From Diphasiastrum complanatum (lineage: Eukaryota; Streptophyta; Lycopodiopsida; Lycopodiales; Lycopodiaceae), in contig CM055095.1 in assembly GCA_029204225.1 (NCBI GenBank), forward strand, positions 11,067,506 through 11,131,505: DNA of 64,000 nt, read 5' to 3'. Below the pieces are notes generated by a model. It ran no database searches. It saw nothing but the letters and a program-made list of their open reading frames with translations, and was not told the origin of the DNA. This document shows positions 54,740 through 64,000 of this stretch, piece after piece (the stretch's first letter is position 1; each line of letters starts with the position of its first letter). The position numbers were made by a program, and so were the translations under genes.

Positions 54740-54982
54740 TTGTTCGTATATTATAGATCAAATATCTTTATCACGACTTCATTAACTAATTGTGACTTTG
54801 AAGAATGCATCAATGGAAAAGAAGATTATTTTTCTAGATATGTGAAAGCTACATATGTAATGGTTTGTGCGATCAGACCTATTAAATGTGGTGAAGAACT
54901 ATTCATCAACTATAGCTTCAATCGTCCTCTACCAAGATGTGTACAAAAACTTTTGAGCCAAGCACAACCATGTGTGTTGTAA
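54740..54982 (+). pseudogene. SET-domain C-terminal fragment, second copy
   Basis: From LTNCDFEEC onward it matches the SET pseudogene at 39070-38897 through VMVCAIRPIKCGEELFINYSFNRPLPRCVQKLLSQ. Residues before LTNC do not match, and the TATATTATAG just ahead of 54756 looks like an intron end. The core Asn-His/Asn-Ser part of the active site is not included, so it cannot be active. It lies between copia RT and RNase H sequences. Confidence 0.7.
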
Positions 54983-55009
54983 ATACCAAAAGTACATCCT
55001 TTTCATTCG

Positions 55010-55284
55010 AGTTCAATTTGGATGCCTTATTTGACTTTCAATTTAGTTAGGATGTTTCTTTTGGATGTCTTTAAGTTCACATTTGATATGATGTTTGATG
55101 TTAAGCTTGTACAAATAATGCTCAATTATCAATATCTTGTTTCAATTTTAATTATAATATAATGTTCAATTAAGATGTCTTATATAAGTTTCAAATTGGA
55201 TATGATGTTTGATGTTTAGGTTTTAGAAATAGTGTTCAATTTTCATGTCTTGTTTAAGTTTCAATTTGAATATAATGTTCAATT
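55010..55284 (+). repeat. Degenerate AT-rich repeat
   Basis: Variants of ATGTCTT(A/G)T.TAAGTTTCAA.TTG.ATATAATGTTCAATT recur four or five times at spacings of about 55-70 bases, and once more at 55705-55740. Confidence 0.6.
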
Positions 55285-55560
55285 TTGATGTCATATTTAA
55301 ATAGAGTGATATTTTCAGCCACAACAGAGTGTTTATGGCTGAGAAGACTACTTGTTGACATGAAGTTTGGCGAGCCCTCAGCCACTCTTATCTTGAGTGA
55401 TAGTCAAAGTGCTATTGCCATTGCATGGAATCCTGTTTTTCATGCGAGGACGAAGCACATCGAGATCCATTATCACTTTGTTCGGGAGAGATTTCATGAT
55501 GGCGACATTAAATTTGATATCACATGTTGGTTTTGTTACATAGTGAAGATTTCAGTTTTT
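55285..55560 (+). pseudogene. Ty1/copia RNase H
   Basis: ATTECLWLRRLLVDMKFGEPSA, ILSDSQSAIAIAWNPVFHARTKHIEIHYHFVRE: the C-terminal copia RNase H with its D-x-Q-S-A motif and the TKHI.I.YHFVR signature. The N-terminal part of RNase H is missing (the join at SATTEC is shortened). The frame continues past the usual end to 55596. Confidence 0.85.
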
Positions 55561-55739
55561 GTATTGTCATTTAAGGAGGGTGTTATAAATAAATGACTAT
55601 GCCAAAGTTAATCCATAAATTATGATGCTTAGTGTTTCGATATTTGAATTATAAGATGATATCTTTTATTTGAGAACATGAATAGTCTTAATAGTGGTAT
55701 TTGTGTTTTTTTAATATAATGTTCAATTTTCATATCTTG

Positions 55740-56035
55740 CCCCAGTGGGTCTGATAGTCTGCTATGGACTGGCCGAGGTACTTTCTGGCATCATGATTGG
55801 CCCAAATAGCCTTTCTCATAGAAGGGGAGAGATCTTCCCAAGGAGCAATGTTAGGAAGTGGCTCAGCAGCATCGGGATAATGTTGGGATGGAGCAGTGAA
55901 AGGAGGGATATAGGGTTTAGTGTATGTGAAAGAGCTTGGTTGGGAATAGGTTGGCGTGGGTAATGGGGATTGTGTGGCGGTCATAAGAGGAGATGTAGTC
56001 GCGTTGGCAACTCGTGCAACTAGTTTTTGAGCCAT
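55740..56035 (-). pseudogene. Gag N-terminal-like fragment
   Basis: 98 codons from MAQKLVARVANATT: a Pro/Ser/Thr/Tyr-rich stretch followed by PWEDLSPSMRKAIWANHDARKYL, the kind of sequence before the capsid of some gypsy gags. Truncated at 55740, where plus-strand AT-rich repeat sequence begins. A (T)10 run lies just upstream of the ATG. Family unproven. Confidence 0.4.
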
Positions 56036-56574
56036 AATGACAGTGGACGAATTTTGTTCTTAATCTTTTTTTTTTTAAAGTTTGGTTTGAGATGATGTTT
56101 TTGACAAGGATGAGCTCCAGAGAGCTCGCACAGAGTACTGATGGATTTGGCACTGTGAGAACTGTATTCCTGATGATGGGCGAGTTTATCTGAGGTGATT
56201 TGGTGTATGATCGTTGTCAAAGTTCTTCTCTCTAGGTCCTACTATGGCAGTCTAATAGCTTGTACAAGTGTTGTTGGAGACCCAAATCCACTTCCATATA
56301 TGGAAAGAGTGGTGGGCCTAAGCTTAAACATGCTTATGGGACTAAGTCCAAACTTAAGCTATTAAACTTGTGCACTTGCACTAACTTAGAAATTAAACTT
56401 AACTCAATTGAACTTAGGAATTAAATCTTAAACTTAGACTTTCTAAACTGAACCATTACAAATGATTGTTTGTAATAGTTAAACTTAAATAGTAAAAGGT
56501 CTAAGCATAAGGTTTTCCTAATCCGAATTACTTGTGGGCTTACAAAACACATGCCACAATAATTTCTATGTTGG
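56036..56574. other. No gene seen
   Basis: Upstream flank of the gag-like fragment (minus sense), with CCATATATGG (56296-56305), then AACTTAAA-rich repetitive sequence (56340-56500). Confidence 0.4.
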
Positions 56575-56985
56575 GCTAACGTAAGGGACAATAGACAAGA
56601 ACATCATAGAAGACAGAGTTGGTAGAATCTATCAAGCCAATGGTAGCTGAGGAAGTCAAGAAATTGGCAACCGATGAAGTCCAGAGGATTTTACAAAGTC
56701 TCAGTGGCACAATCATAGCAAAGATTTCTTGTTGATGAATTACAAAGGGAGCCTGTGTCAATAGAAATTGGCAATCGATGAAGTCCAGAGGATTTTACCA
56801 AGCCTCTTGGCACAATCATAGCAAAGATTTCTTGTTGATGAATTACAAAAGGAGCCTGTGTCAATAGAGCAACTTGAAGTCAACTCAGCACAAAGTTTGA
56901 GAAAAAGTGCGACCACGCAGCCTTCAATTGGGAAGTGCAATTCCAAGGGGAAGACTAAGGTTGATGATTGTTTGAGCTTACAAGC
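56575..56985 (+). pseudogene. Gag-like protein fragment, family G copy 3, with 103 bp duplication
   Basis: Matches 430-700 and, reversed, 29530-29240. A segment encoding KLATDEVQRIL..., LVDELQ.EPVSIE is present twice (from 56662 and from 56765), an exact 103-base spacing, so the frame shifts between copies. Ends with TTQPSIGKCNSKGKTKVDDC. Confidence 0.65.
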
Positions 56986-57049
56986 AAGTTTGTGTAGTAT
57001 CATTTTTTGGATTATTTCAATATAGTTTAAATTCATGAAAATTTGCTAA
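56986..57049. other. Junction
   Basis: Short unassigned sequence between family G copy 3 and repeat R1. Confidence 0.3.
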
Positions 57050-57310
57050 ACTAACATAGTCAAATTAGTTGCCGTCATTTTGTTCATAGCAATGTAGTAT
57101 GTTTGCAATTTATTGTTTACTGGATAGATTAAAATTTAGTCAACATGAAAGAGTTTGATAGTCATTAAAATTCCCAATCCTAAGAAGGTGTGTAGCCCTT
57201 ACTTTTCTCCCATTAAGGACAAGGTTCTAATCTTTCCTTGATAGGAAAACCCTACACATAGTAGGGAGGGAATATGAGGTGACATTATGAAATAGGACAT
57301 AACCGTTAGG
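57050..57310 (-). repeat. Interspersed repeat R1, copy 3
   Basis: Reverse complement of 36955-37200, highly similar, including AAGGGCTACACACCTT and the CATTGCTATG..CAAAATGACGG end. Confidence 0.75.
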
Positions 57311-59869
57311 GTTGGGTATTTTAATTAACACAGTGAACTCTGAATCCTTTGAATCTAAATATAAATATGCATCATCTTGACACTCATTTGAATCTAGATC
57401 TAAAAATAATTGTAGATTTCCTAACATGTTTAACTTCTTTGAGAATATGAGCTGAGCTCATTTTCATATTCATCTTCTTCTATTATTGTCTCATCCAAAC
57501 ATGGTGCCTTAAAACCCTCAAAATGACTTTGTAAGATCATAGGAATATCGCCATTTATAATTGTACTTTTTTTCTTGTGTCATTTTCATATCATTTGGTA
57601 CTTGGATGGATGATTCGTGCTTTTCCAATACCTAAAAAGATGTGGGTTCGTCATGCATATCCAATGTTACAATGTTTTTTCTTCAAAACACACATCATCT
57701 TCTTGCATTGAGTTGGATCACATACTGCTTAACTCATTTGAGGGTGACTCTTTGGCTATTACACTAACAAACTCCAAAAGTAACTTTTCATTAATCCTTA
57801 TGCACTATCCTTCCAATTACTTAAATGCAGTATTTAGCCTCTAAACGTTTTGGCTTTATACGCAGCTACTTCAACAACGACCCATCCTAACTATTTATTC
57901 GTATGACAATATTCAAACAACATACATTGGCCTTGCTAGCATCTAAACCAATAATAATAAATCATTATAACCATATTACATTGGCCCAAAAGTGGCCTAA
58001 CACATGGCAGTGTATGATTTATATTGAAATGCAACATAATTAAAAAAATTATGCAAATTAATATACTATTTTTATTTTGGCTACAAAAACAAAACCTCAC
58101 AAAGACAATCATTAGAGAAATTCCAAAATTCACAGAGATAATCATTTAATTTAGAAGAATTCTTTGTAAATATACTTTTATTCTTTGTCCTTAATTTTGA
58201 CCACCATTTGGCCCAATCAAAGTGCACACATTTCAAATCTACGTAACACAGCATAAATAAACTGAAAAATAAAAATATATTATAGCAAACATTCAAATTA
58301 CTATCGAGCAATAGGGGATGTATCCCATTGGTTGGCTCTTCCTATGCAATACCTGCTACCTAATACTCAAAATGATAGTGTAAAATAGTCTAAGATGATA
58401 ATGTACATTGATACTTTTGCTTTCTTCTTACAATTATGAAAGAGATGGGAGTTGATCACAAATTGCAAGGAGCTACCAACAACAATAACATTGTAAAAGA
58501 GGAACAAAATTAGATGCAGCTTATGAGAAAAACATGTATAAACTATTAATTCCAATAAAGGAGAGCCCACATTTGGCATCAACAAATTTGTAAAAGTGTC
58601 TATTTTTAATATGTATGCTATGTGTCTATCTACTTTTTTCTATACATCAGGGATAGTTGACTCATCCCCAATTGTCTCTTGTATTTGCACACCATCAAAA
58701 ACCATGTTCAGAGGATGTGCGACCAGAGGAATTGATGGTATCTTGCACTTGGACCGTGCCCAACAAATTTGAATCAAATTGTTTTTAAAGCAACATTCGA
58801 AAAAGAGGAGGATAAAAAAAAAAAACACTATGAACATTAAAATAAAGGAAGGGGAGGGGAGGAATGGGGCTAGCACTCTCTTGTGGAAGTCAACTATCTC
58901 TAGGGCACGCCATCCCCTACCATGATGCTAGGTTTCAATTTGTGAAAAAGATCATGGAGTAATACTATCTTCATGATTTTGGTTATCTTTGGTAGATGTC
59001 TATATTTATGATGCATTAAATGCTTTTCACTATACATATCCGCCATTGTATCTTTCTAGCATCGATGTATTTATACTGCATTGCAACATTTTCAAACACT
59101 TTCAAATCTTTGATAAGCTCAATTTGCAGGAGCGACTGCTTTAAAACTTTCTGCATTACCTATTAGTGATACTATTCTTGCTAATGACTTATATCAAGTA
59201 GTAGGCTTTGAGTAAATATTTTATTGTCCTATGTTTTATTAAGCTAGTATTATTTTTGCTTTTCTTCTTGATATGACACATTGATGGAGGTCAAATATGG
59301 TCCATACAATCTTTTAACTCATTTGGTTTCCATTTTCATCAAATTGAGAATGTGTATAGTGCTATATATCTTGCATGAATGCTTAAATACCATATGAGCA
59401 ACCTTATAGATGTTTAGTTACATAGAGTCACTTTATATAAAAATGAATTTATTTTGAACAACAACATTGTAGTCCATCATAAATGCCTTGCTACATAGAG
59501 TCACATATAATGTAAGAATAAACTCACTATAAAAAAGGACTTTATGGTACATCACAACAAATCCCTGGCTATAATTGTAACATTTTCGAAATTTGTAGTA
59601 GCTTTAATAAAAAAATGTATATAGGTTAGACCTTGAATTAATTTTGCAAATGAAGGTGTTTTAAAATGATTTGTGAAGTCAATATGAAATTGAAACATAT
59701 TAACATGATTTCAGTATCATGCGTATAGTTGAAAGGAGATTTTGCAACCTCAATCTTAGACACACAATGCACTTAATTGAAGAGATTGCAGATATTGGTC
59801 CCATGCATACAAGTGATAGTATTCAACATGAATAATACATGTTTTCTCTATATGATATTATTATATAGT
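57311..59869. other. No gene recognised (2.5 kb)
   Basis: AT-rich intergenic-type DNA. The 60-84 codon frames (57427-57227, 57617-57844, 58145-57936, 58311-58081, 58585-58367, 58876-58640) are rich in Phe, Leu, Ile and Asn and carry no motif. An A10 run is at 58817. A pair of phrases GCCTTGCTACATAGAGTCAC / GTTACATAGAGTCAC (59408, 59486) suggests a small repeat. Confidence 0.35.
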
Positions 59870-60193
59870 TATGTGGAGCCACAAATCACTCGTAGGAAAA
59901 TTAGACTGTACAATGGTTTTTGGTTTCGTTATGCCATACTCAAGGGCATGTCTCCAGTTTGTCAGTTATTTAAGAGGCCATATTGGGCCTGATTCTAGTT
60001 TGGAAGGTGGTAGGCTAGTTTAGTGACACCTATTGAGCCCATGTAGTTTGGGGATTTTCCTATACGTACAGTGTTTCCTAGTAATCTTTTAGCTTTTGTT
60101 GTGCCTCTTTGATAGCTTGTGAGGAGTATCTACGGTGATTGATTGATGTGATCTGCATACTGCACTAGATCCTAATAGAATTTGAACGCATTT
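59870..60193 (+). mobile_element. Copia-type LTR fragment related to 28678-29110
   Basis: Plus-sense counterpart: GGGCATGTCTCCAGTTTGTCA, GCCATATTGGGCCTGATT, GTGATCTGCATACTGCACTAGATCCTAATAGAATTTG. The primer site expected after the end is absent. Confidence 0.6.
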
Positions 60194-60194
60194 T

Positions 60195-60840
60195 GACGTA
60201 ATACACGCAATAAAAGGAATGTAGCATGTACAAAATCAGATGATGATGAGCACAAGATAATTGCAGATAGAAACTACATACTGTAAGCTATCTCTGAGTA
60301 ATTGAAAATCTCTACTTGATTGCACTTCCACTAATAATAAGCAGTAAGCGTGAGTAACAATATTAAGCTCTAAGCTAAGATAGAAACGATGCTAGAAAAA
60401 GAGCATTATAGAAAACTTATGAAAATGTTTAATGATCAGCTATTTATACTAAGCAATTGACGCATGTCCAGTAGGACAACTATTTGCTCGCAGATCGTAA
60501 TTGCTAGTTCGACATAATGAGCTAGCATCCATCTAGTTAGGACTTCCCAAAAATTTACTTGCAAATCAGTTATGGTAAGTCTGTAGCTTCAATTCAAGAA
60601 GAACAATAAGTGTCTTTCATTCCACATGGCCGAAGTGACCGAAGTCTTCGACTTTTGTCGGGGACGTCGATATGTCGGATGATGTCCGATAAAGATTGTT
60701 GGAACCACTTTGAGCGATTCCCGAGTATTTTTGCAGACTGTGTAAAAACATGCATAAAACTTGAGAACTGGATAATAGAATGGATGAAGACTAAAGATCG
60801 ATTATTCAGTCAGTAGGAGAATGAGGAGAATAATCTAACA
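60195..60840 (-). mobile_element. Probable LTR (about 646 bp)
   Basis: Minus sense, starts TGTTAGATTATTCTCC at 60840 directly after a polypurine tract. TATAAATA in minus sense at about 60455-60448. The end near TTACGTCA (60195) is inferred. It is not similar to the other LTRs in the window. Confidence 0.5.
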
Positions 60841-60850
60841 CTCCCCCTTA
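60841..60850 (-). promoter_or_regulatory. Polypurine tract
   Basis: Minus strand TAAGGGGGAG directly before TGTTAGATT. Only some 20 bases separate it from the end of the next LTR, and those read TGGATTCAGATTAAG, a possible decayed copia primer site. Confidence 0.55.
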
Positions 60851-60861
60851 ATCTGAATCCA

Positions 60862-61497
60862 TGAATGCTTTGATCATTCAAGATCCAATCCATGTCCCTA
60901 ATCTTTGGTTAAAATGAGAAGCAAACCAACAATCCTGCCAATGTAGAATAATCAGCATCTACATACAAAATGAGATGCAAACTCTAAGAGATACTGATCA
61001 AACATGAGCCAAAACATAAAATATGATTGTTGTCTATAAAATTACAGTACCCTACTGTATTTCAGGCGTGTGGAACCAAAAATAGCAATAAATGATCATT
61101 CTACACACAAGATTGCAAGATAACATGAGAGTGCACCAATGAGTAGTAGAACCCAAAGAGAACCATGTATGATGATGAAATGAAAGAGAGAAGAGAGAAG
61201 ATGTCTCTCCATGAGTTTCTTCCTTTTATAACAGGTCCAAGCCCTATTTGGCCACTTGGCTTTTCTCTCCAAAATGATAACCCTACTATTTCTGGGTCTA
61301 GATTTAAAGTACCCAACAGTCAAATTTGAATCTCTCTCAAACTCGACTACCAACTTTCCCACACTTTCAAAAAGTATTTATTGAATGTATTTTAAACTAA
61401 TATAGCTTAGAAAAGTTTATCTCTAAGTCTAACCTGAGTTTTGGCCTCATATTAACAATTTACCAAAACATGACTAAACTTGTTGAAATCTCTCACA
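60862..61497 (-). mobile_element. Ty1/copia LTR (3' LTR of the element at 61508-63147)
   Basis: Minus sense TGTGAGAGATTTCAACAAG (61497), related to the LTRs at 3892 and 31684. TATAAAA at 61230-61224. The end near GCATTCA (60862) is less conserved. Confidence 0.75.
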
Positions 61498-61507
61498 CTC
61501 CCTCTTC
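61498..61507 (-). promoter_or_regulatory. Polypurine tract of copia-LTR element
   Basis: Minus strand GAAGAGGGAG directly before TGTGAGAG. Confidence 0.7.
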
Positions 61508-63147
61508 AACTAGTTTTGGCATAATTTTAACCATACTACTTTGATCCAATGTTAGAATGATCTTCATCCTAAGTATAGACCTTCTTTCTAATGTTCTAAA
61601 GTAGTTTCCATAATTGATATAGATAATAGTGTCCAAATTGGATGCTTCACTATTTCTTACATCAATTTTACACATCAAGATATAACTAGAACATGAAGAA
61701 CCAAATAGAATGTGAATGAAATGATTTTTCCATGCTTCAAACTTTAAACTCTTTGGAAATTTACAGCAACCAAACAATAAAGTAAGTGATGACCATTTGC
61801 TTGCTTGTCTCCTCCAACTTTGTCCTTTCTTGATATGTCTCCACCATAAAACTCCATGAATGAGCCTTCATCTCCATCTTGCCACAAGAAACCATCAAAC
61901 CTTGGAAATCCATGAGTAGGTGAGTACATCAATGATGCAAGTACAACATCACATGACTCCATAAACCAAGTAGGTTACACTAGTCCATCTTCAAGATCTA
62001 CTTGACACAAGAAAATGACCATGAATTCACCAAAAATTGACAATCACCAAGTATTGGCACCAAGTAGCTCAACACTTGAGAAATTAGGCATGGATGCATG
62101 ACATAATGAACCTCCACTAGCTTCATTTCCATCAGCAAAACCAGGCAAGAATGCTAGTACAACTCCAACAATAAGATATTCCAAGACAATGTAGCTAGTT
62201 TGTCCATATATTGACAATTTGCACACATCCATATGAAATAGCTCAAACATGAGATAGAAAAAGTAAAGTAAACTTGAAAAACACTTTTTTGCTTCTCCTT
62301 TGACCTTGATTGACTCTTTAAACGCCTGCAAAAATAGATCCATAACATCTTTGCCAAATAACCTTCCTTTGATGCTCTTGACTAGCTCCAAATTGCCACC
62401 TTTCCTTTTCTGTTGTTGAAGCCCTTTGAGACCAACCTCTTGATCTTCCTCTTGACCATCAAAGTCATTGAATTTTTTTTTTTCTAGATCCATTACTTGA
62501 TATTCCAGCATGAAAACCATGAGAACCAATATCCACTTGCATAGCATCATCTACACAAGAAGATTCTCCAAAACATGTGAGTAAAGCAAAGTGAGTTGCT
62601 TCCACTTGCTTACATTTCTCTTGATCATCAAAAATATAAAAGATATGAATATCTCTAGACCTGAACCTTTGGAAATACTCCTTATCAGACATATGATCTA
62701 GAATCAACAAGATCTCATCAATGCTTGATCTCAAATTTTCATAAAGGTTAGTGAAAGCAATTCCACCGATGTCACCATCATAAATCAAAAGATAGATTCC
62801 AAACTTTCCATCCAAGATGAAGTAGAGTACGTGAAGATGAGTATAAAAACTAATAAATCCATCCTTCTTGAGTCTATAACAGAAATAAGCTCACCAATGA
62901 GATCTCCCTTGCCTTGAAGAAATTGCCTCTCGATTTTCTCCATGTAGTCTTCTCCAACCAACCTTTTTCCATCATGATCATGAGTGATCAATTCATAATC
63001 ATAGAATCCTTTGAGTTGATGAAGAGGTGTGAGATCCATGCCTTGGATCTTCCCAAGAACCAATCTTCCATTGGTCTTTCCTTCATAAAACTCCCTCTTA
63101 ATGATTGCATCATAAGAAGTAGAAACCTCAAAGACATTAGAAGCCAT
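61508..63147 (-). mobile_element. Internal region of a copia-LTR element with a non-gag-pol protein
   Basis: Minus-sense frames follow each other with frameshifts: 63147-62785 (MASNVFEVSTSYDAIIKREF; GRLVLGKIQG; GKRLVGEDYMEKIERQFLQG), 62815-62465 (LLIYDGDIGGIAFTNLYENL; VEATHFALLTCFGES) and, after an A10/T10 run at about 62470, 62550-62044 (QEEDQEVGLKGLQQQKRKGG; GRLFGKDVMDLFLQAFKES; a hydrophobic stretch). Shorter frames at 61962-61744 and 61777-61493 follow. Two stretches, GKRLVGEDYMEKIERQF and GRLFGKDVMDLFLQAF, look like diverged repeats of one motif. No UBN2, knuckle, protease, integrase or RT motif is present. It is bounded by a polypurine tract and LTR at 61497; the 5' LTR is not identified. 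The protein is unrecognised. Confidence 0.5.
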
Positions 63148-63678
63148 GCAAATGCATTTTTAAATGGTGATCTTGCGGAAGAAGTCTACATGGAGCTAGT
63201 CCCACCATGTTGTGTACTTTTATGAAATGCCGCTCTTGCTTGTCAATGAGATTTTTCCATTCCTTGCAATAACCATATGCTATTGTTGCAAAGAATGTCG
63301 AATGATGCCATAATATGTGCTGCATGTCATACAAACAATATATGAATCAGTACCAAAAGTATCTAGATTAGTTACACATATTTGTCTATAATAGTGTTAG
63401 ATGATCTGCTCCCCATGCACTTTGAACTGCATCCACAAATTCACTGGTTGTTTTCTGTATCCTTTGTACATCAGTATTTCAAAACTGATATTTTCTCAAG
63501 TATTTCACTATGTTGTCTAGATTTCCACAAACTTCTACTTTGAGTAGCTGAGTAGAACCTCGTCTTTCTTTCCAAACCGAGTATTGAATCATGGTTTCTT
63601 TTCCAGAATGCAACGCCACTAAGTCTTCATCAGAGGGCTGATTCTATAAGGCCACAGGCTTATTAGATGTACATCCAT
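63148..63678. other. No gene recognised
   Basis: Would be leader (minus sense) of the element at 61508-63147, but no LTR or primer site was found. A 65-codon minus frame (63334-63137) has no support. Confidence 0.35.
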
Positions 63679-64000
63679 TGTTATCCGATTCTAGGAACGA
63701 CATGGAATATTCTGAAATATGGCAACATGGTTTTGCAATAAGCCCGACACAACATAACTGAAGTAGAGAGTCGGAGGTATTAGAAACAGGCGACCACTTG
63801 GCATCCTGTGTGTGTGAGTCCAAGATTAAACCTTAGGCTAATAAGTGCCATGGAGCACAATTATTGAATAAAGTATTTTAAACTTAGATTTTGTAAATTT
63901 ACTAAGTAGGAAAACAAAACTTCTCCTCAAAAAACACAAAGTGATCTTGACGGTCAAGATCGTGATCTTGATGGAGCTTTAGTAGCCAATCAGAGTGAAG
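63679..64000 (+). mobile_element. CT-LTR repeat, copy 4 (runs off the window)
   Basis: Starts TGTTATCCGATTCTAGGAACGAC and continues through GCCTTAGGCTAATAAGTGCCATGGAGCAC and the AAGATC..GTGATCTTGATGGAGC word. The window ends before the TATA region. Confidence 0.65.

Noticed and set aside
62154-62357. 67-codon minus frame overlapping the longer unknown frame
   Set aside because: Alternative frame of 62550-62044 without independent support.

Overview
The window looks like gene-poor, transposon-saturated nuclear DNA of a land plant. It holds remnants of plant Ty1/copia elements (UBN2-type gag, DSxASSHM protease, TGGTATCAGAGC primer sites), Ty3/gypsy elements including a chromodomain element, long CT/GA microsatellites, and one short-intron gene model with GT..AG junctions. 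Nearly every coding stretch is broken by stops, frameshifts or deletions, as in a large genome with old, slowly purged repeats; a gymnosperm-like genome is my guess, and the species cannot be fixed from the sequence. No rRNA, tRNA, CRISPR or organelle genes were seen.

Layout. 1-13966: a 3.1 kb inverted duplication (arms 1031-4156 and 10548-13766) encloses a decayed copia gag-pol (4431-5945) and a head-to-tail array of about six 0.74 kb gypsy LTRs (6424-10547). 13966-20655 (minus strand): two bodies of that gypsy family, 'GyA' (20655-19735) and 'GyB' (17490-14050), joined by three consecutive LTRs with a polypurine tract on one side and a primer-binding site on the other. 20660-22730: no gene seen, but a diverged LTR piece and a 32 bp-arm palindrome. 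22730-26015 (plus): gypsy 'GyD' pol with two protease domains, a mutated RT active site and a deleted integrase. 26460-29110 (minus): a copia-type LTR and primer site followed by an internal region without gag-pol. 29159-31657 (minus): two gag-type fragments ('family G' and 'GyE'). 31684-32786 (plus): a copia LTR, primer site and gag start.

32787-35390 is A-rich and repeat DNA. 35396-36545 (minus) holds the best-preserved gene: three exons in one phase, apart from one dinucleotide slip. 36546-41266 carries interspersed repeats and a broken SET-domain gene (39799-38897). 41267-52740 (plus) is a gypsy 'GyH' 5' end whose LTR and leader have been duplicated several times before its gag. 52740-54203 is a chromodomain gypsy 3' end with an internal duplication. 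54599-55596 is a copia RT/RNase H remnant split by a second SET-domain fragment. 55740-57310 has further gag-type fragments. 57310-59860 shows no gene. 59870-63147 has three LTRs and another internal region without recognisable gag-pol. The end (63679-64000) is a fourth copy of the CT-microsatellite LTR.

There is no operon-like or pathway relation among the genes; the architecture is one of nested insertion, unequal recombination and inverted duplication. The likeliest candidates for something not yet described are the LTR-only arrays, the two LTR elements with non-gag-pol internal ORFs, the repeated SET-domain fragments, the gag proteins with shortened zinc knuckles, and the large inverted duplication, which could give a long hairpin RNA if transcribed.
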